From NCBI GenBank assembly GCA_039621445.1, contig CP154955.1, positions 34,726,640 through 34,790,639 of the forward strand: a stretch of 64,000 nucleotides of DNA, read 5' to 3'. Of this stretch, positions 1-11,735 are shown piece after piece; the first letter of the stretch is position 1; each line of letters opens with the position of its first letter. Under the pieces are notes generated by a model that saw only the letters and a program-made list of their open reading frames with translations, searched no databases and was not told the DNA's origin. A program made the translations under genes and the position numbers. Source of the DNA: Euglena gracilis (taxonomy: Eukaryota; Euglenida; Euglenophyceae; Euglenales).

Positions 1-560
1 TGAGCCATACGAACCACAACTCCCTTAACTCTCAATGTAATCCTTGCTAAAATAGATGGGGAAAACATGATTATATATTAAAAAGCACGAGGGCTGCAAA
101 GATGGACATGTGTGCACCTTTTTTTGTGAAGGCCAGGAAACTGAATCTTAGCAGAATAAACTTTTGAAATCCCAAAACTTATGGACAATTGGCGTTGTTC
201 AAGATTGACCAAAAAGCGTTTTGTGTTCGCTTGGCAAAATGCTGAAAACTTCTGGCGTGGCAAACTGCCTTCCCCACATTTCCATCTCATAATTGCACTT
301 CATGGACAAAACTAAAAACACAATAAAAATAAAAAATAGGTCGATGAGAATCATACAAAAAAATCAAACAGCAACAAAAATCAAAACAATCATCAATAAA
401 CAAAAAAAGATAAAAATGCTTCTGAAAAATAATTTGCAGACGCCAATAAACCATGACCCTCTTTCTGGCTTTCTAGCACAATGATTTTGTGAAAACAAAA
501 TCGAAGTCAAAACAATGACACAAAAGAAAACGCTGCAAAAGAATCATCAAAGCCCTGGGC
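1..560. other. AT-rich stretch, no gene seen
   Basis: Positions 290-540 are rich in A and contain many CAAAA/AAATC words. No conserved coding segment was recognised on either strand. It may hold the 3' end of the ankyrin-repeat gene whose last recognised exon ends near 560, but no further exon could be supported. Confidence 0.4.
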
Positions 561-3500
561 AGTGCTCAGCACTTCAGACACCTCTGCCCTGAGTGCCTCT
601 GTAACACAATCCACAGGCAGTCGCCCTGCTGCAAACATAGGAAGCTCTGCCAGCTCCTCTGAGACACAGAGGATGAGAAACGAGATGTGCAATGAAAGCA
701 CTGGGGGAAAGGAAACTTTGTTTCTTTTTCCATGTGGCACACAAGAGCTCCTCCGAAGGCTTTCCCACAAACCTTGCACTGAGAGTGTCAGTTGCAGTCA
801 CTGTGGGGGGGGCATCAGGATGGCCAATCAGGATAAAAACAAAAGATGAGACAAAACAAAAGACACAACATTTTTGGGTGCACAAACTTGTCAAATACAT
901 CTTCCAACCCTGGCTGTCCCCTGCTTGCCGTTTGTGGGCACAGAACTCTAAAAACCAACAACTCTCTCCCCATATTCCAGACCTGCCAACCTTCCCAAAC
1001 CGGTGCACCATGGATTTCTTAACTGTACCACATCCCCTGGTCCGAGAGTCGAAAAAAGAGGCTCTTTCAGAAATCTCTTTCACGGGGTTTTCGCCGGTTC
1101 AGAAAAAGGAAAGGGGGCCTTTTTTCCACAAGGTTTTTGGCACGCTCTGAGACTACCAGCACCAAAGGGAAAAAAAGTGGTCTGAAAAACCACCCCTCAG
1201 CCCTTTTTTGGGCGTTTCACGTGTTGATCGCCGAAAACACACCACCGCCTAAGAATGTATGGAACAAACCATTGTGGCTTTACCCCCTTGGCACTTTCAA
1301 TTCCAGTCAAAAATTCAGATGCTCATTGACATGCCGCTGATTTTTCCTCAAATTTCCCCACATTCTCTGGGGATAGCATGGGCCTCATGTGAAAGTTGAC
1401 AAGGGTTGGGGGGAATAGCTGTAAATAAACCCTTGCCAATACATTTTGTCTCAGGCACACCGTCTGTTGGGTTTGAAGGAATGTCAGGGGCTGCGCCGAG
1501 TTGAAGCAGCAGCCGGATGGTGGGGAGGTAATCTGCGCCGTGGTGAGCGTTGCGGCAGGCGATGTGCAGAGGGGTGTGCCCCTGGATGTCCTGCAGGTCG
1601 CAGGGAGGCCCCTCTCCCACAAACAGCACAGGGGACCAATACTGTACCATGCATGACCAGGCACTGGAAATGGAAATGGGACCTCTTCAAGGTTTGCGTT
1701 GTATCGGGCAAGCAAGCCAATTATATCCGGTTTGTTGCAAGCAGTGTCACCCCTTCAAGGTGTGCAGTCAGTTGCATCTCAAAAGGTGAGTTTTTAGCAC
1801 AATTGGCAACAACAATGCAGTCAATCCCCCTGGCCTGAGGGGGGGAGTCAGTCACGCACACCTAAAACAATGGTACCCCCCGGGCGCTTGGCCATGATTA
1901 AATGTAAGGCCAGGGGGTCCACTCCAACCTCAAGTTTTTTTTCCATGTCAAGAAATGCTGCACGCAGAGGTTTTCGTAAGCACCCCGGGGAGGTCCTGCG
2001 GGCCTGGAAAAGATGCTGGCTGGACCCCGCAAGGGAATGTGGGGTTGGGTTGGGGGGCCCGGCTGGCTGGCAGCTGGACCTGGCGGGTGGGATGGCATTT
2101 TTCAGCCCAAACTAAGAGGTGAAAATTAAAACAATCCAAAAATGGCCATTCTTGACCTTTATTTTCAAAATTTCAAAAAATATTCGGTGAACTTTATTTC
2201 AGCAGACTCACCCGGGGGGGCCAGGGCAGAACGGGAAGGCCTGGGAGGGGGGGGTTCCGACCCGCCCACCCGGGAGGTGGGTGCCCCACCCACCACAGCA
2301 TTTTCACCAATGCATGATTTTTTGAAAAATTCAGGTTTAAAAATTGGTATTTTTTTAAAAGGGGAGTGAAAAAACGAAGGTCGAAAAAATTGTGCCAAAA
2401 TTTGGCACAGTCAGTTCTCTTGGAAAATTTGAGGACTTTCAATGGCACTCTTTGCTTCAAAAAACCTCTCAAAATCAAATTTTTCAGAAAATGTCGAAAT
2501 TTTGGGGAATATGGGGGTTTGGGGGGGCTTTGGGGGGACACCCTACATGGGTCCAAAAATAGGTAAAAAAAGACACCCGGGACCACGCCTCAGGGCAGAA
2601 CGGGAATCGGCAAAACAACCATGGTGGTGGTTGGGGGGGGGTTGACCCCCCCACCAATTTTTGGACACAAAAACTTTTTCCTGGCGCCAAAGGCACCGGC
2701 CCAGCTGGGGGGGGGGGTGCTGGCTGGCTGGAGTCCCTTCCCACCCCCGTGGTAGGGTCCCCGCCAGCTCTCCAGAAAACCCCTGTCAGCAAGCCATACG
2801 CAAAACAGGCCAGGACCTTTAAAAATTGAGGGCCAATAAGGAAGGAGAGGGGCCAAGCATGGGGGGGGGGGAGTAGGTATCCGGGTTGCCTCTTTGGTCA
2901 TTCACTTCAGGGGTGAACTGTTTGTGAATTGTGGCGATGTGGACTGCAGTCTGGCCGTATCCGTTCTGGAAGTTTGCCGCCAGGGATGGATGGAATGCCA
3001 AAGAACGCAAGGAAATCAGTGAGTGGACAAACCAAAGCTACTGATCTTTTTCACCAGGGCTGCACCGGGGGGGGGGGGTCCCGCCGGGTGCTGGCTGGAC
3101 CCCCTCCCCTGGGGGAGGGGGGAGGTCTGGCCGGCTGGGAGCAGGACCCAATGGGTTCCCAAAAGTGCACCAAAAACGTGGGTTGGCCCCAGCAGGGTGG
3201 CATTTTTCAGTCAAATTTTGGGGTGAAGACCCAAAAATGATCCAAATTGCTATTTTTGGCCACTTTTCACCCCTTTTCCAAAAATTTTCGGCGCCTTGCG
3301 CCAAAAATATTTTCAGCCCAGCCTGAACTGGGGTCCCCTCCGGCTGAAGAAAATCCCTGGGCTGCACGGGAAAGAGTGGTGCTGGCCCCCACCCAAGTTG
3401 GGTGAAGCTCTCCTGCTGCCTCGTCAACGCCTGGGGTTCCCAGCAGGCCAACATCCCAGCCATCCCTGCCACAGGCCACTGTCCAGAGGCAAGGACCGCT

Positions 3501-3562
3501 TTGACTTCCCCCTCATTGCTGGCACGAATCGCCTGGAAGTAATCAAACAGTGTGGTGGCCAT
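507..3562 (-). CDS. Ankyrin-repeat protein, four exons recognised
   Basis: Minus-strand gene. Exon 1 is 3562-3472 and starts MATTLFDYFQAIRASNEG. Exon 2 is 2976-2906 and contains NGYGQTAVHIAT. Exon 3 is 1641-1470 and contains DIQGHTPLHIACRNAHHG and LLLQLGAAPDIPSN. Exon 4 runs down from 661 and starts EELAELPMFAAGRLP. GQTAVHIA and GHTPLHIA are the helix-turn signature of ankyrin repeats, which are protein-binding modules. Reading phases agree at all three junctions. Intron 2 is GT-AG (2905 to 1642). Introns 1 and 3 are nonconventional. The start follows CAG at 3570-3568 by five bases, which suits a spliced-leader acceptor. The reading frame of exon 4 closes at 507, but whether that is the true end is unknown. 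A partner or pathway cannot be assigned. Confidence 0.75.
662..1469 (-). other. Nonconventional intron 3 of the ankyrin gene
   Basis: On the minus strand the intron begins at 1469 with CAA followed by CAG (1466-1464, positions +4 to +6). It ends at 662, with CTG (669-667) at -8 to -6. No GT-AG pair gives the same join. Splicing gives SNP|EELAELP in one frame. The sequence from CAG onward (CAGACGGTGTG) pairs with that ending at CTG in about 9 of 11 positions, counting one G-T pair. The interior holds repeat-derived G/C-rich DNA and part of an overlapping open frame on the other strand that is not judged to be coding. Confidence 0.65.
1642..2905 (-). other. Intron 2 of the ankyrin gene (GT-AG), repeat-filled
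   Basis: The donor follows GAA (2908-2906) and reads GTGAAT on the minus strand. The acceptor is TGGTACAG, ending at 1642. The phase is 0 on both sides. Between them lie degenerate copies of the repeat family marked by 'gctggctggaccc', G/C runs and 'ccaaaaatggcca' words (2000-2860). No gene was seen inside. Confidence 0.6.
2977..3471 (-). other. Nonconventional intron 1 of the ankyrin gene
   Basis: The minus-strand intron begins at 3471 with TGG then CAG (3468-3466). It ends at about 2977, with CTG at 2983-2981. From CAG the 5' end reads CAGGGATGGCTGGGATG. It is complementary to the 3' end (2981-2997) at all but two positions, and those two allow other pairings. The exact cut is uncertain by one base: CAG +4 with CTG -7, or +3 with -8. 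Splicing joins ASGQWP to NFQNGYGQTAVH without a frame change. Confidence 0.6.
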
Positions 3563-3569
3563 CCCGTCT

Positions 3570-6079
3570 GCACAGGGGGGGAGAGAGGGCAGGCGGAGAC
3601 CGAAGCAAAGACCACACAAATATCTTCTCGGGAGGTTTTGGTCCAAGCCTTTTGGAAACTCTTCTTTCAAAAAAAACAAACGGTTCTGTTCTTTCACCAA
3701 GCGTTTGTCGTGATTGATATGGGATATTTCCTGTACACCGTTGCTCACCGACCATTGTGGTCACTCTTCAAAAACCAGTCACCCACTTTGTGACTCGCCA
3801 GTAAGTGATTCGCCGAGGAGGGCGAATCGCTCAGGCCACTCGGGTGGTCAAAGTCAAGAGATTTTGGCTGAAAACCAAAAAAATTAATTTCTCACTTCTG
3901 ACCCAACAGCAGGGGATGTCCAAATCCGGGGGGGGGGGTCGAAAATCCAGTCACCCCACCACACTCTGGAGGAAGGAGCTTGCTTTCTTCCCACAAAACA
4001 GGGTGTTATGAACTTCCTGCCACCCAATTTTTCACCGCCAGGGGTCACTTCCACTCTTCGAAAGCCAGTCAGTCATCACCCTCTCCCCTCATGCCGGATG
4101 TATGGGAAAAACCCGAATCACCCCCCCCCCTGCAGTTGGCCAGTGACACGGTGATTTGCACACTTCCTGCCCTGTGAATGAATTTGAAGTGAAGAAATGG
4201 GCCCCTGCACAGCAAGAGGGAGAGTTTAGACATTGCCGCTGACCAACGTGGACGGAACCCAAAATAAAGTCCATCAGTCTTTCTTGCTCCCAAAAGAGAA
4301 ATTACCACAAATGGAGGACACTTTGAGGCTCAGATAGTCGAAAATCTCCACATTGCCAAACACGCTGTTGTGCAACCCACCGGCATTTGAACAAGACTGT
4401 CAAAACGAGGGGTCAACTGCGCTTTTTGTCCAGATACAACTCCACTCTCCCCCATCAGGGGTTTTCTTTTTGATTCCAGGGTGGAAGGTGTTGAGCTGGG
4501 CCCGGGGTGCACCCCAAAAATGCCCCCCCCCAAAACAAATCTAACTGGGATTTTCACCCAAAATGAAGGTAAATAACGGAGGTAAATAACTTTTTGGTCC
4601 AGCATGGCATCGCTGGGCTGGACTAATCAGTGGACCCCCTGGAAGGTGCTGGCTGGAAGAAACGTGCTGGCTGGGTGGACCCTTCCCCCTGCAGGTTCAT
4701 GCATGAAAAGCGCATGAAAAGTTTTGGCCCCAAAATGGGTTGAAACCATTTCAACGGTTTAAGGGCAAATTTTTGTCTAAAACGCACAAAATTTTTTGGC
4801 AGAAGCACCGCAGTGAATTTTCAACTTTTCATGGGATGTGGAACCCCAGACCATTGGCAGAGAATCCGAGATTCAAGATCGAAATCCAAAATCGAAAATC
4901 CAAAAATCGAAGCGGCGGAAAATCCTTTTTTTTTTTTTTTTAAGCCCACCAAAAATGTCCATTTTGGGGGAAACCCTGTCCCCCACAGGGGTCCAGGTGG
5001 CTTTTCTCTATTGGCCAGCAAAATGCCTGGCTAGTGGACCAGCTAGGACCCCCCAAAGGTCTTTGGGCAAAAGCCCAGCTCCAGTCCAGGGGGGGAGAGG
5101 GGTGGGAGGCCTCCAGCCCAAATTTTCCAGCCTCTGCGCTGGACCCCCCCACGGGTCTCTGAACGACGGTAGCTCCGCGTTGGACTCAATCAAAGTTGCT
5201 GTTTTTGAAAAGTCGGCGGCTTCTTACCCCCCCCACCTTGACCTCAAACAAATGGAACATGTTTTACTTTATATAAACAAACCGAGTGGGTTCCAGGAAC
5301 CTGCTGGGCCCGATCCCCACCTACCCACCCCCTCCCTCAGGTCACCAAACTTTAAACCAAAAAAATTCCGGTGCTGTGGCACTGTTTAGCAACCCACCCC
5401 AAAACCCCTTCCCACCCCCTTGTCTGGCCATGGAACCCGGAGGCAGATAACAATTTGGGAAGTGGGACTGATTTCCCAGGGCTCAACCCAAGCTTCTTTC
5501 GATGGAAGGTCGCAGCAACCCCAACCAACTTTGAGAGCAAATGCCCTTCAATGGCCTGAAAAATGCAACGTCTGCCATTTCTTGATCACAAAGCTCAAAG
5601 CTCAAAGGGGCTCAAAGCAAAAGACTGAGAATGCAGCAGGTTACGGCTGTCCTGTGATTGAGCTGGCTGCACCTTGCATCCCATATTAAACATCAGTCAA
5701 GCCAGGAGTCATTGAACTGCCAAGATAATCCTGGAAAAAAAGACACTGAATTTTGTGTGGTGGAATTGTGCTTTGGTTGGTGACACTTTTCATCCACGGC
5801 CTTTCCTTGCAAACAGGATGGAAAATGGGTTGCAAAAAAACATATTTCATTTCAAAAGGATGGAGCAACTCCTGAGCAAAGACCAGCCCCGGAAAAAAAA
5901 GGGAAGGCATGGGACAGTTGGGACACGGCAGAAACAGCGACTTCAGTGGCAACGATTCCTTAAGCAAATACAACCCAGCGAAGTTCACATCTTCGTGAGA
6001 GATAATGAGACCTTGTGGAGTGGATGGACAGTCGAGGTTTTAAAATCTTTGCCAAAGCTCTGGGATTCTAATTGTGGCA
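3570..6079. other. Intergenic repeat-rich stretch
   Basis: No conserved coding segment was recognised. The stretch has scattered C/G runs, a T run at 4926-4942, and a short imperfect tandem of 'gaaatccaaaa' words at 4870-4915. The ends of the elements are too degenerate to delimit. Confidence 0.4.
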
Positions 6080-6087
6080 TTCCCCGC

Positions 6088-6490
6088 CAGGCTTATGCTT
6101 AAGGACCCCGGGGGGGGAGGGGTACTGGCTAGCCAATCGGCAAGACACTGGAAAAAGTGGACTTGCTAGATAGACCCCCTCCCCCCCCCAGGGGGGGGGG
6201 GTCCGGGGGTCCCCCCAACTGGAAAAAAAAATTCCTCCGGCGCCAAGGTGGAAATGAGGTTTTGGGCTGATTTTGTTCCAAAAATTCCCAAAAATGGCCA
6301 AAAACGGGCATTTTTGGCCATTTTGGGGGGCCCCCAAAAAATTTCCGGCGCTTTGCGTCGGTTAGCTAGCCCTGCTGGCAGACCCCCCCCCCCCCCGGGT
6401 CTGCTAGAAATCCCGCTTGCCAAATTTGGACTAGCTGCAGTCCAGCCCCGGGGGGGGGGGGGGTACTGCAATCCATTAAGCAGAAGCCTG
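6088..6490. mobile_element. Short CAG...CTG element with TSD TTCCCCGC
   Basis: The left end reads CAGGCTTATGCTTAAGGA and the right end CCATTAAGCAGAAGCCTG, so the termini are inverted repeats. The same eight bases, TTCCCCGC, occur at 6080-6087 and 6491-6498. The 403-bp interior has no ORF of its own. It has C/G runs and the motif 'ccaaatttggactagctgcagtcc', shared with copies near 7.66, 31.94, 34.3 and 59.56 kb. The ends and 8-bp duplication match hAT-type nonautonomous elements. Confidence 0.85.
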
Positions 6491-6498
6491 TTCCCCGC

Positions 6499-9021
6499 CC
6501 ACCCCTGGGAATGCGAGGAAGCCTCATAGGGGGGGGACCCGCCGCCCATGGGTTTCGGAGATCACCACCACACAGCCTTGTCAGCCTGTGGTCAGGGGTT
6601 TTGCTGTACAGGAAGGCCTGGCGGGGAAGGGGAAGTGGACTCCCCCCACCCACCACACCGGAGCCGAAAAAATTTTGGGTCAAAAATTGGTGCTCCAGAA
6701 TTTTTGGTTTAAAATAGCAGAATATTCAGGACAGGCAATTTCTTCAAGACTCCCGAAGGGGGTCCCAGTCTGGAAAAAAAGGTGCTGGCTGGATGGACCC
6801 CAAAGGGGATTCCTTGAGGACTCCCGTTGGGGGGAGTCCAAAAAGGCTGCTGGCTGGACCCCCCCACCCGGGGGGATAGGGAGGTCCGGGGCTGGAGGGG
6901 GCTGTGCTGGGCTGGGTCGATGCAAACAAAATTTTCTAAAATATTTTTGCCTTCTCGACATGGAGCCAGATGGAGGCGGATAGGATGAGAGCACCGCACC
7001 ACACACACAAGTGTATGAGCCAGACATTGAGAGCGAGGAAGCTGTGATGAGAAAAAAATGCAGGGATAGGTGAGCTGGGCAGCCCAGTTAGCTGGCCAGC
7101 CTGCAGCCTCCAGCCGGAGGCCGGGCTGGACCCAACTTTACTCGACGGGGGGCTCCCAGCCCCGATTTGGGCTGCTGGCTGGCTGGACCCGGGGATGGGG
7201 TGGATACATTTTTCAGCTGCACGTTTGAGGTGAAAGCCCAAAAAAGCACCTCCCAAAGCCCCAAGCCCCCAATGAACACTAAAATGACAATCTAGACGCT
7301 CCGGACAGGGGGACGTTCATTGGGCAAGGGCGTTCACTTATTGTGTTAATAAGGCATCTGGCACCCTGCTGGGAGGTGCTGGCTGGCTGGACCCTCCCCT
7401 CGGGTGGGGTCCGGCTTGAGAAATTCTACAATTTGTTGTGGCCAGAATATCTCTCAAGAAAGCAGGCAAATGGTCAGATGCTGAATGCCTTAATCTCCGC
7501 GTCAGAGCTGACCGGTGGGAGTCTCAAAGAGCATGCTTGAAACTGACAAACACACCAAGCAGGGAGCCGCTGAATAACCTTGGGCTGGCTAAAATTGGGC
7601 AGGTTGGAATGAACAGCCCACCCAAACCAAAACAGGACCCAATCCAAAATGGAATTCCCACTCGCCAAATTTGGACTGGCTGCAGTCCAGCCCCCTCCCC
7701 CCAGGTACTGCGAACCCTTACGCAAAGGCAGCAATGTTTTTTCCTTGAAAAAGCATGCAAAGCAAGCATTGGTCAAATGAATTATGCATTGGGCCCCGGC
7801 AAAATGAATTTTAGGTTTAGGTCGGCCGACAATTTCAGCAGGGAGCGTGCGATCAGTTTGAGGCCCAAAAAGGAGCACCATACATCTCTTTGAGGACCTG
7901 GGGAGGGGGGTTTCTGGGCTAGGGCTAGAAATTTGGGCTGGCTAGAAAATTGGGCTGGCTAGCCCGCCACCCCCCCCAGGGGGGGGGGGGCTGGACCCCG
8001 GCTGGACCCGAACCGGGGAGAGCTGGACTGAAATCGGAAAAATGCCCCAAAATGACCTGCAAAACACAGTTTTGAAAAAATGATGCATCTGAACCCCCCC
8101 CAAATGCCCCCCAAACCCCATTTTTGGCCACTTTTGAACACAGTTTTTCAAAAAAATTTTGGCATTTTGCGCCGAAAAATTTTGGGCTGGACCCCCAAAA
8201 AGGGGCTGGCTAGCTAGGGCTAGCAGCCCCCCCCCCCGGGGGGAGGGGGCTGCTGCGGCTGGGCTGGGCCCAAATCGGGGCTGGCTGCAGCCAGCCCCCC
8301 CCCCAGGGGGGGTCAGCAAAACCTTAGAGAGATGTATGAGGAGCACAAGTGAATCCCACGTTGGCACGCCAAGCTCTGCGGCAATGCTGGAGGTGTGGCA
8401 GGGATGAACACCGGCAGGGACAGAAGTGGCCAATGTACCACATCAGCCCCCCACCCTGTTCAAAGGACTTTAGCAACAGGTCAGGCCGACCAGGTCGGCC
8501 CGACCTGTTTCTCCTGCCAACCAAATGGTCGGGCCAACCATGTGTTGGTAGAAATGACCCCTATGGTTTTCCATTTCAGAGCATCCAAACCCTTGGCCAA
8601 ACCCTGTGAACATAGTCAACCTCCAGAGGTTCGCCCGACCATTGGCCGACCTCCAGAACCAGCAACCCCCGAACAGCATCGAAGACCAAACAGCCCTGTG
8701 ATCCGAGGTTGGGGGGTGGTCTGAGCATTGCTGGGACTGCAACGGTTGCAAGGTTTGGTTTTCAGAAGGTGGAAGTTGTCGTTTCCACATACACCCATAA
8801 CCACTAGTCGACCCAGGGCGCCAAAGGCGGCATCCAGAAAATTTGCTGATGGCATTTACCCGTGGCCTTGCACACGCAAGGGGATTTGTCATTGGCCATG
8901 GAACTCAACTGATTTAGCCATTTTTTTTGAACATAGGACGTTTTTTTTGATGTTTTCAGGGACATTCGGATTCGGATGTGTATCCATGCAATGAAATTTC
9001 CATCCATGAACTAAATTGAGA
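6499..9021. other. Intergenic stretch of degenerate element copies
   Basis: It contains partial copies of the 'gctggctggaccc' and 'ccaaatttggactggctgcagtcc' repeats (6780-7250, 7370-7400, 7650-7720, 7930-8310). It also has several copies of a GGTCGGGC/GCCCGACC palindromic word (8478-8660). No gene was recognised. Confidence 0.4.
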
Positions 9022-9029
9022 GAAGGGAC

Positions 9030-9622
9030 CATGCTTGTGCTTACCAACCGGGGGGGGGGGGGGGGGGGGGGGGTGCTATAGGGTGCCTGCCCCTAGCGGG
9101 CGCGCCCGGGGGGGGGGGGTAAGGGCCCGGGCCGGACCCAGAAAATTTTCATTGAAAATGGCCGTTTCCGGGCCCCCGGCGCCTTCGGCGCCGGGGTCGG
9201 AGGGGGGTGCCTGCTAGGGGCAGGCACCCCCCAAAACCCTACCCCCCCCCCGGGGGGGTCGGATCGGGTGCTACGGGGTGCCTGCCCCTAGCACCCACCC
9301 CCCCCCCCGTGGGGTAGGCACCAGGCTTCTTTTTAAGACCCCCGGGGGGGGAGGGGGGGGGCCCTCCACCACAAACCCAGGGTGGCGCGGGACCCCCCCC
9401 TGGGGGGGGGGACCCCCCCAAAATCGGGCCCGTTAAAGGCAATTTCCAAAAATTTTCGGCGCTTCGCGCCGAAAAGGTATACCCAGCGCCTCCGGCGCGG
9501 GACCCCCCCCCCGGGGGGGGGTCCGGCCCGGACCCACCCACGCACCCCCCCCCTCCCCCCCGGGGGGGGGGGCTGCTGACTTAAAAAGAAGCCTGGTAGG
9601 CACCCGACTAAGCGCAAGCCTG
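9030..9622. mobile_element. CAG...CTG element (family II) with TSD GAAGGGAC, carrying a nested insertion
   Basis: The outer element starts CATGCTTGTGCTTACC and ends AGCGCAAGCCTG. It is flanked by GAAGGGAC at 9022-9029 and 9623-9630. Its interior ('gtgcctgc...gcaggcac', 'gaaaattttcattgaaaat') matches the copies at 40766-41036 and 42393-42683 in the opposite orientation. A second element is inserted at 9322-9595, so this one is older. Confidence 0.85.
9322..9595. mobile_element. Nested CAG...CTG element with TSD GTAGGCAC
   Basis: The termini CAGGCTTCTTTTTAAG and CTTAAAAAGAAGCCTG are perfect inverted repeats. GTAGGCAC occurs at 9314-9321 and 9596-9603. The ends match those of the 10616-11270 element. 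The 'CTTTTTAAGAC' part also occurs at the end of the element in the SGT intron (13388-13641), so these belong to one superfamily. Confidence 0.9.
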
Positions 9623-9630
9623 GAAGGGAC

Positions 9631-10607
9631 TTCAATTTCAAAAAGGGGGGAATTGCACCACATTGGAGGTCAGCCCGACCTCGGCCAAGCTCAGCCCGAC
9701 CATCAGACCATGGTCGGCCGACCTCTAAAGTGGCATGACCAATTCTCCGCACAGAGCTATTCTGGGGTCAATGCTTTCTTTTGCAATGCAATGCTCACCT
9801 TTTGTAAAGAGACTTTTTGTGAAAGTTGGAGGGAGACAATCATTGCATTCCTCACACATCCTCACACACGTTTGACTGAACTCATTGCTGGTGATTGCTT
9901 GATTTCCCCATTTAATGAGACAAGGTGTGACAGAAATCCATCCCTGTTCAGATCAGAGGGGTAGATCCAGCAATGCTATCCGAGTCCAAAGCCATTGCAC
10001 TTTGGATGGAGAGAAAAGCTCATTGGGCATTGTTTCCTGACACATCATAACCTTCTTCCATTCTTCCAGGCTGAATTGTGTAACAACAAGAGTGCCTGGG
10101 AAGGCAGGCAATAACGCCCTCTGGGGGGAGAGAACATGAACACAAAAAATAATTCGTGACACAAATTCACAAGTTTTTTCTCGGTGAACGAACACGAGAG
10201 AGAAAAAAAATTTGGCGAACACACCAGCTGAATGTCTGGGGAGGGGTGGAAAATGCCCCACCCTGCACAGCACAGCACAACACCTCAGGGGACCTTCCTG
10301 GAAAAAAAAGGAAAAAAAGTTGACAGTGCAGGAACATTGCTCCATTTCTGCCCAGATAGTATTTCAAAAAAATGGAATCCAAGCAAGCCTCAATCAAGCT
10401 GAGCAGTTCTCCCTGTGATATGTAAAAACTGTGACCGTGAGGATGAAAAAAGGGGCAGTAAATGATTTTTCTGAGAATCAACTGGCAGCATTTGGCAACA
10501 ATCCTTACAACTGGGAATAAGAACATCGGGCATTGGTTGTAGAAATCCAAAAAAAAGGAATAACCCCCCACCAAAGTAAGACCCCGGGTCCATTTCATGG
10601 GTTGGTT
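9631..10607. other. Intergenic stretch, no gene seen
   Basis: It contains further GGTCGGGC-type palindromes (9668-9722) and otherwise unremarkable A/T-rich sequence. Short open frames on the minus strand (9950-10350) show no recognisable domain. Confidence 0.4.
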
Positions 10608-10615
10608 GCTGGGAA

Positions 10616-11270
10616 CAGGCTTCTTTTTAAGACCCCGGGGGGGGGGGGTACCCACCCAGGGTGGCGCGGGACCCGGGGGGGGGGGGGGGGCGGGGGCGGG
10701 GACCCCCCCCAAATCGGGCCCGTTAAAGGCAATTTTCAAAAATTTTCGTCACTTCGCGCCGAAAAGGTATACCCAGCGCCTCCGGCGCGGGACCCCCCCC
10801 CCCCCCCCCCGGGGGGGGCAGGGTTCGATAAGGACAGGTGGGGGGGGGGTGGTCCGGACCCCCCCTGCGGGCCACGGTCTGGGTGACCGATTTTCAGCCT
10901 GGCGCGAAGCGCCGGGCCGAAAATTTTTGACCCCCCAAAACGACCAAAAGTGCCATTTTGGGCACTTTTTTGGGCAAAAATGTGCCAAAAATGCAAAAAA
11001 TTTTCGGCGCAAAGCGCCGGAGGAAAAAATTGACCCTTTTTGGGGGGTCCCGGGAACCCCCCCCCGAGGGTCGGTCCGGACCCCCCTGGCAGGTGGGGGG
11101 GGGGTGGTCCGGACCCCCCCTGCGGGCCAGGAGGGGGGGGGGGGTGGGGGACACCCCCCCACCTAAACCATGTACGCCCTCCTTATATCAAACCCTGGGG
11201 GGGTCCGGCCCGGACCCACCCACCCCCCTCCCCCGGGGGGGGGGGGTCAGGTGACGTAAAAAGAAGCCTG
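10616..11270. mobile_element. CAG...CTG element with TSD GCTGGGAA
   Basis: The left end is CAGGCTTCTTTTTAAG and the right end GTAAAAAGAAGCCTG. GCTGGGAA is present at 10608-10615 and 11271-11278. At 655 bp it is longer than its relative at 9322-9595. The extra length is explained by an inner element from about 10810 to 11203, with ends CAGGGTTCGATAAGGA and CCTTATATCAAACCCTG, of the same type as 54203-54513. Confidence 0.85.
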
Positions 11271-11735
11271 GCTGGGAAGCCCGATGGGGGGGTCTAATTC
11301 ATGGGGGGTCCATTTTATGGATTTTTGATGGAATTTTTTTGGAAAATTATTGTCGGACGCCCCTTTGAGCACTGATCATTTTAAAGACATCTCCGAGGAT
11401 GGTCCAAGTGGGACACAAGAAAAAGATGTTTTCACCCTTCACCATGCCTTTCTTCAGGCCCCACCTTCACCCCCCCTTTTTATGGGGGGGGTTCATTTCA
11501 TGCATTTTTCTCGGGAAGGGCCAGGGGTGGGGTCTCATTCATGGGGGTCTCATGGATTTTTGCTCGGAACGTCCACGGGGGCTTATTGGGGTGGTTTACG
11601 TTTATCAGAATCAACCAGTGCATCACAAAAACGTTGATGAAGGTGCAAGTCTGGGGCTATTGACCATCTTCCAGTTCAAGCCCCATGAACGACTGAGACA
11701 GGCTGTAAAGGAAGCAAAGCGCAGCATCAGTTATC

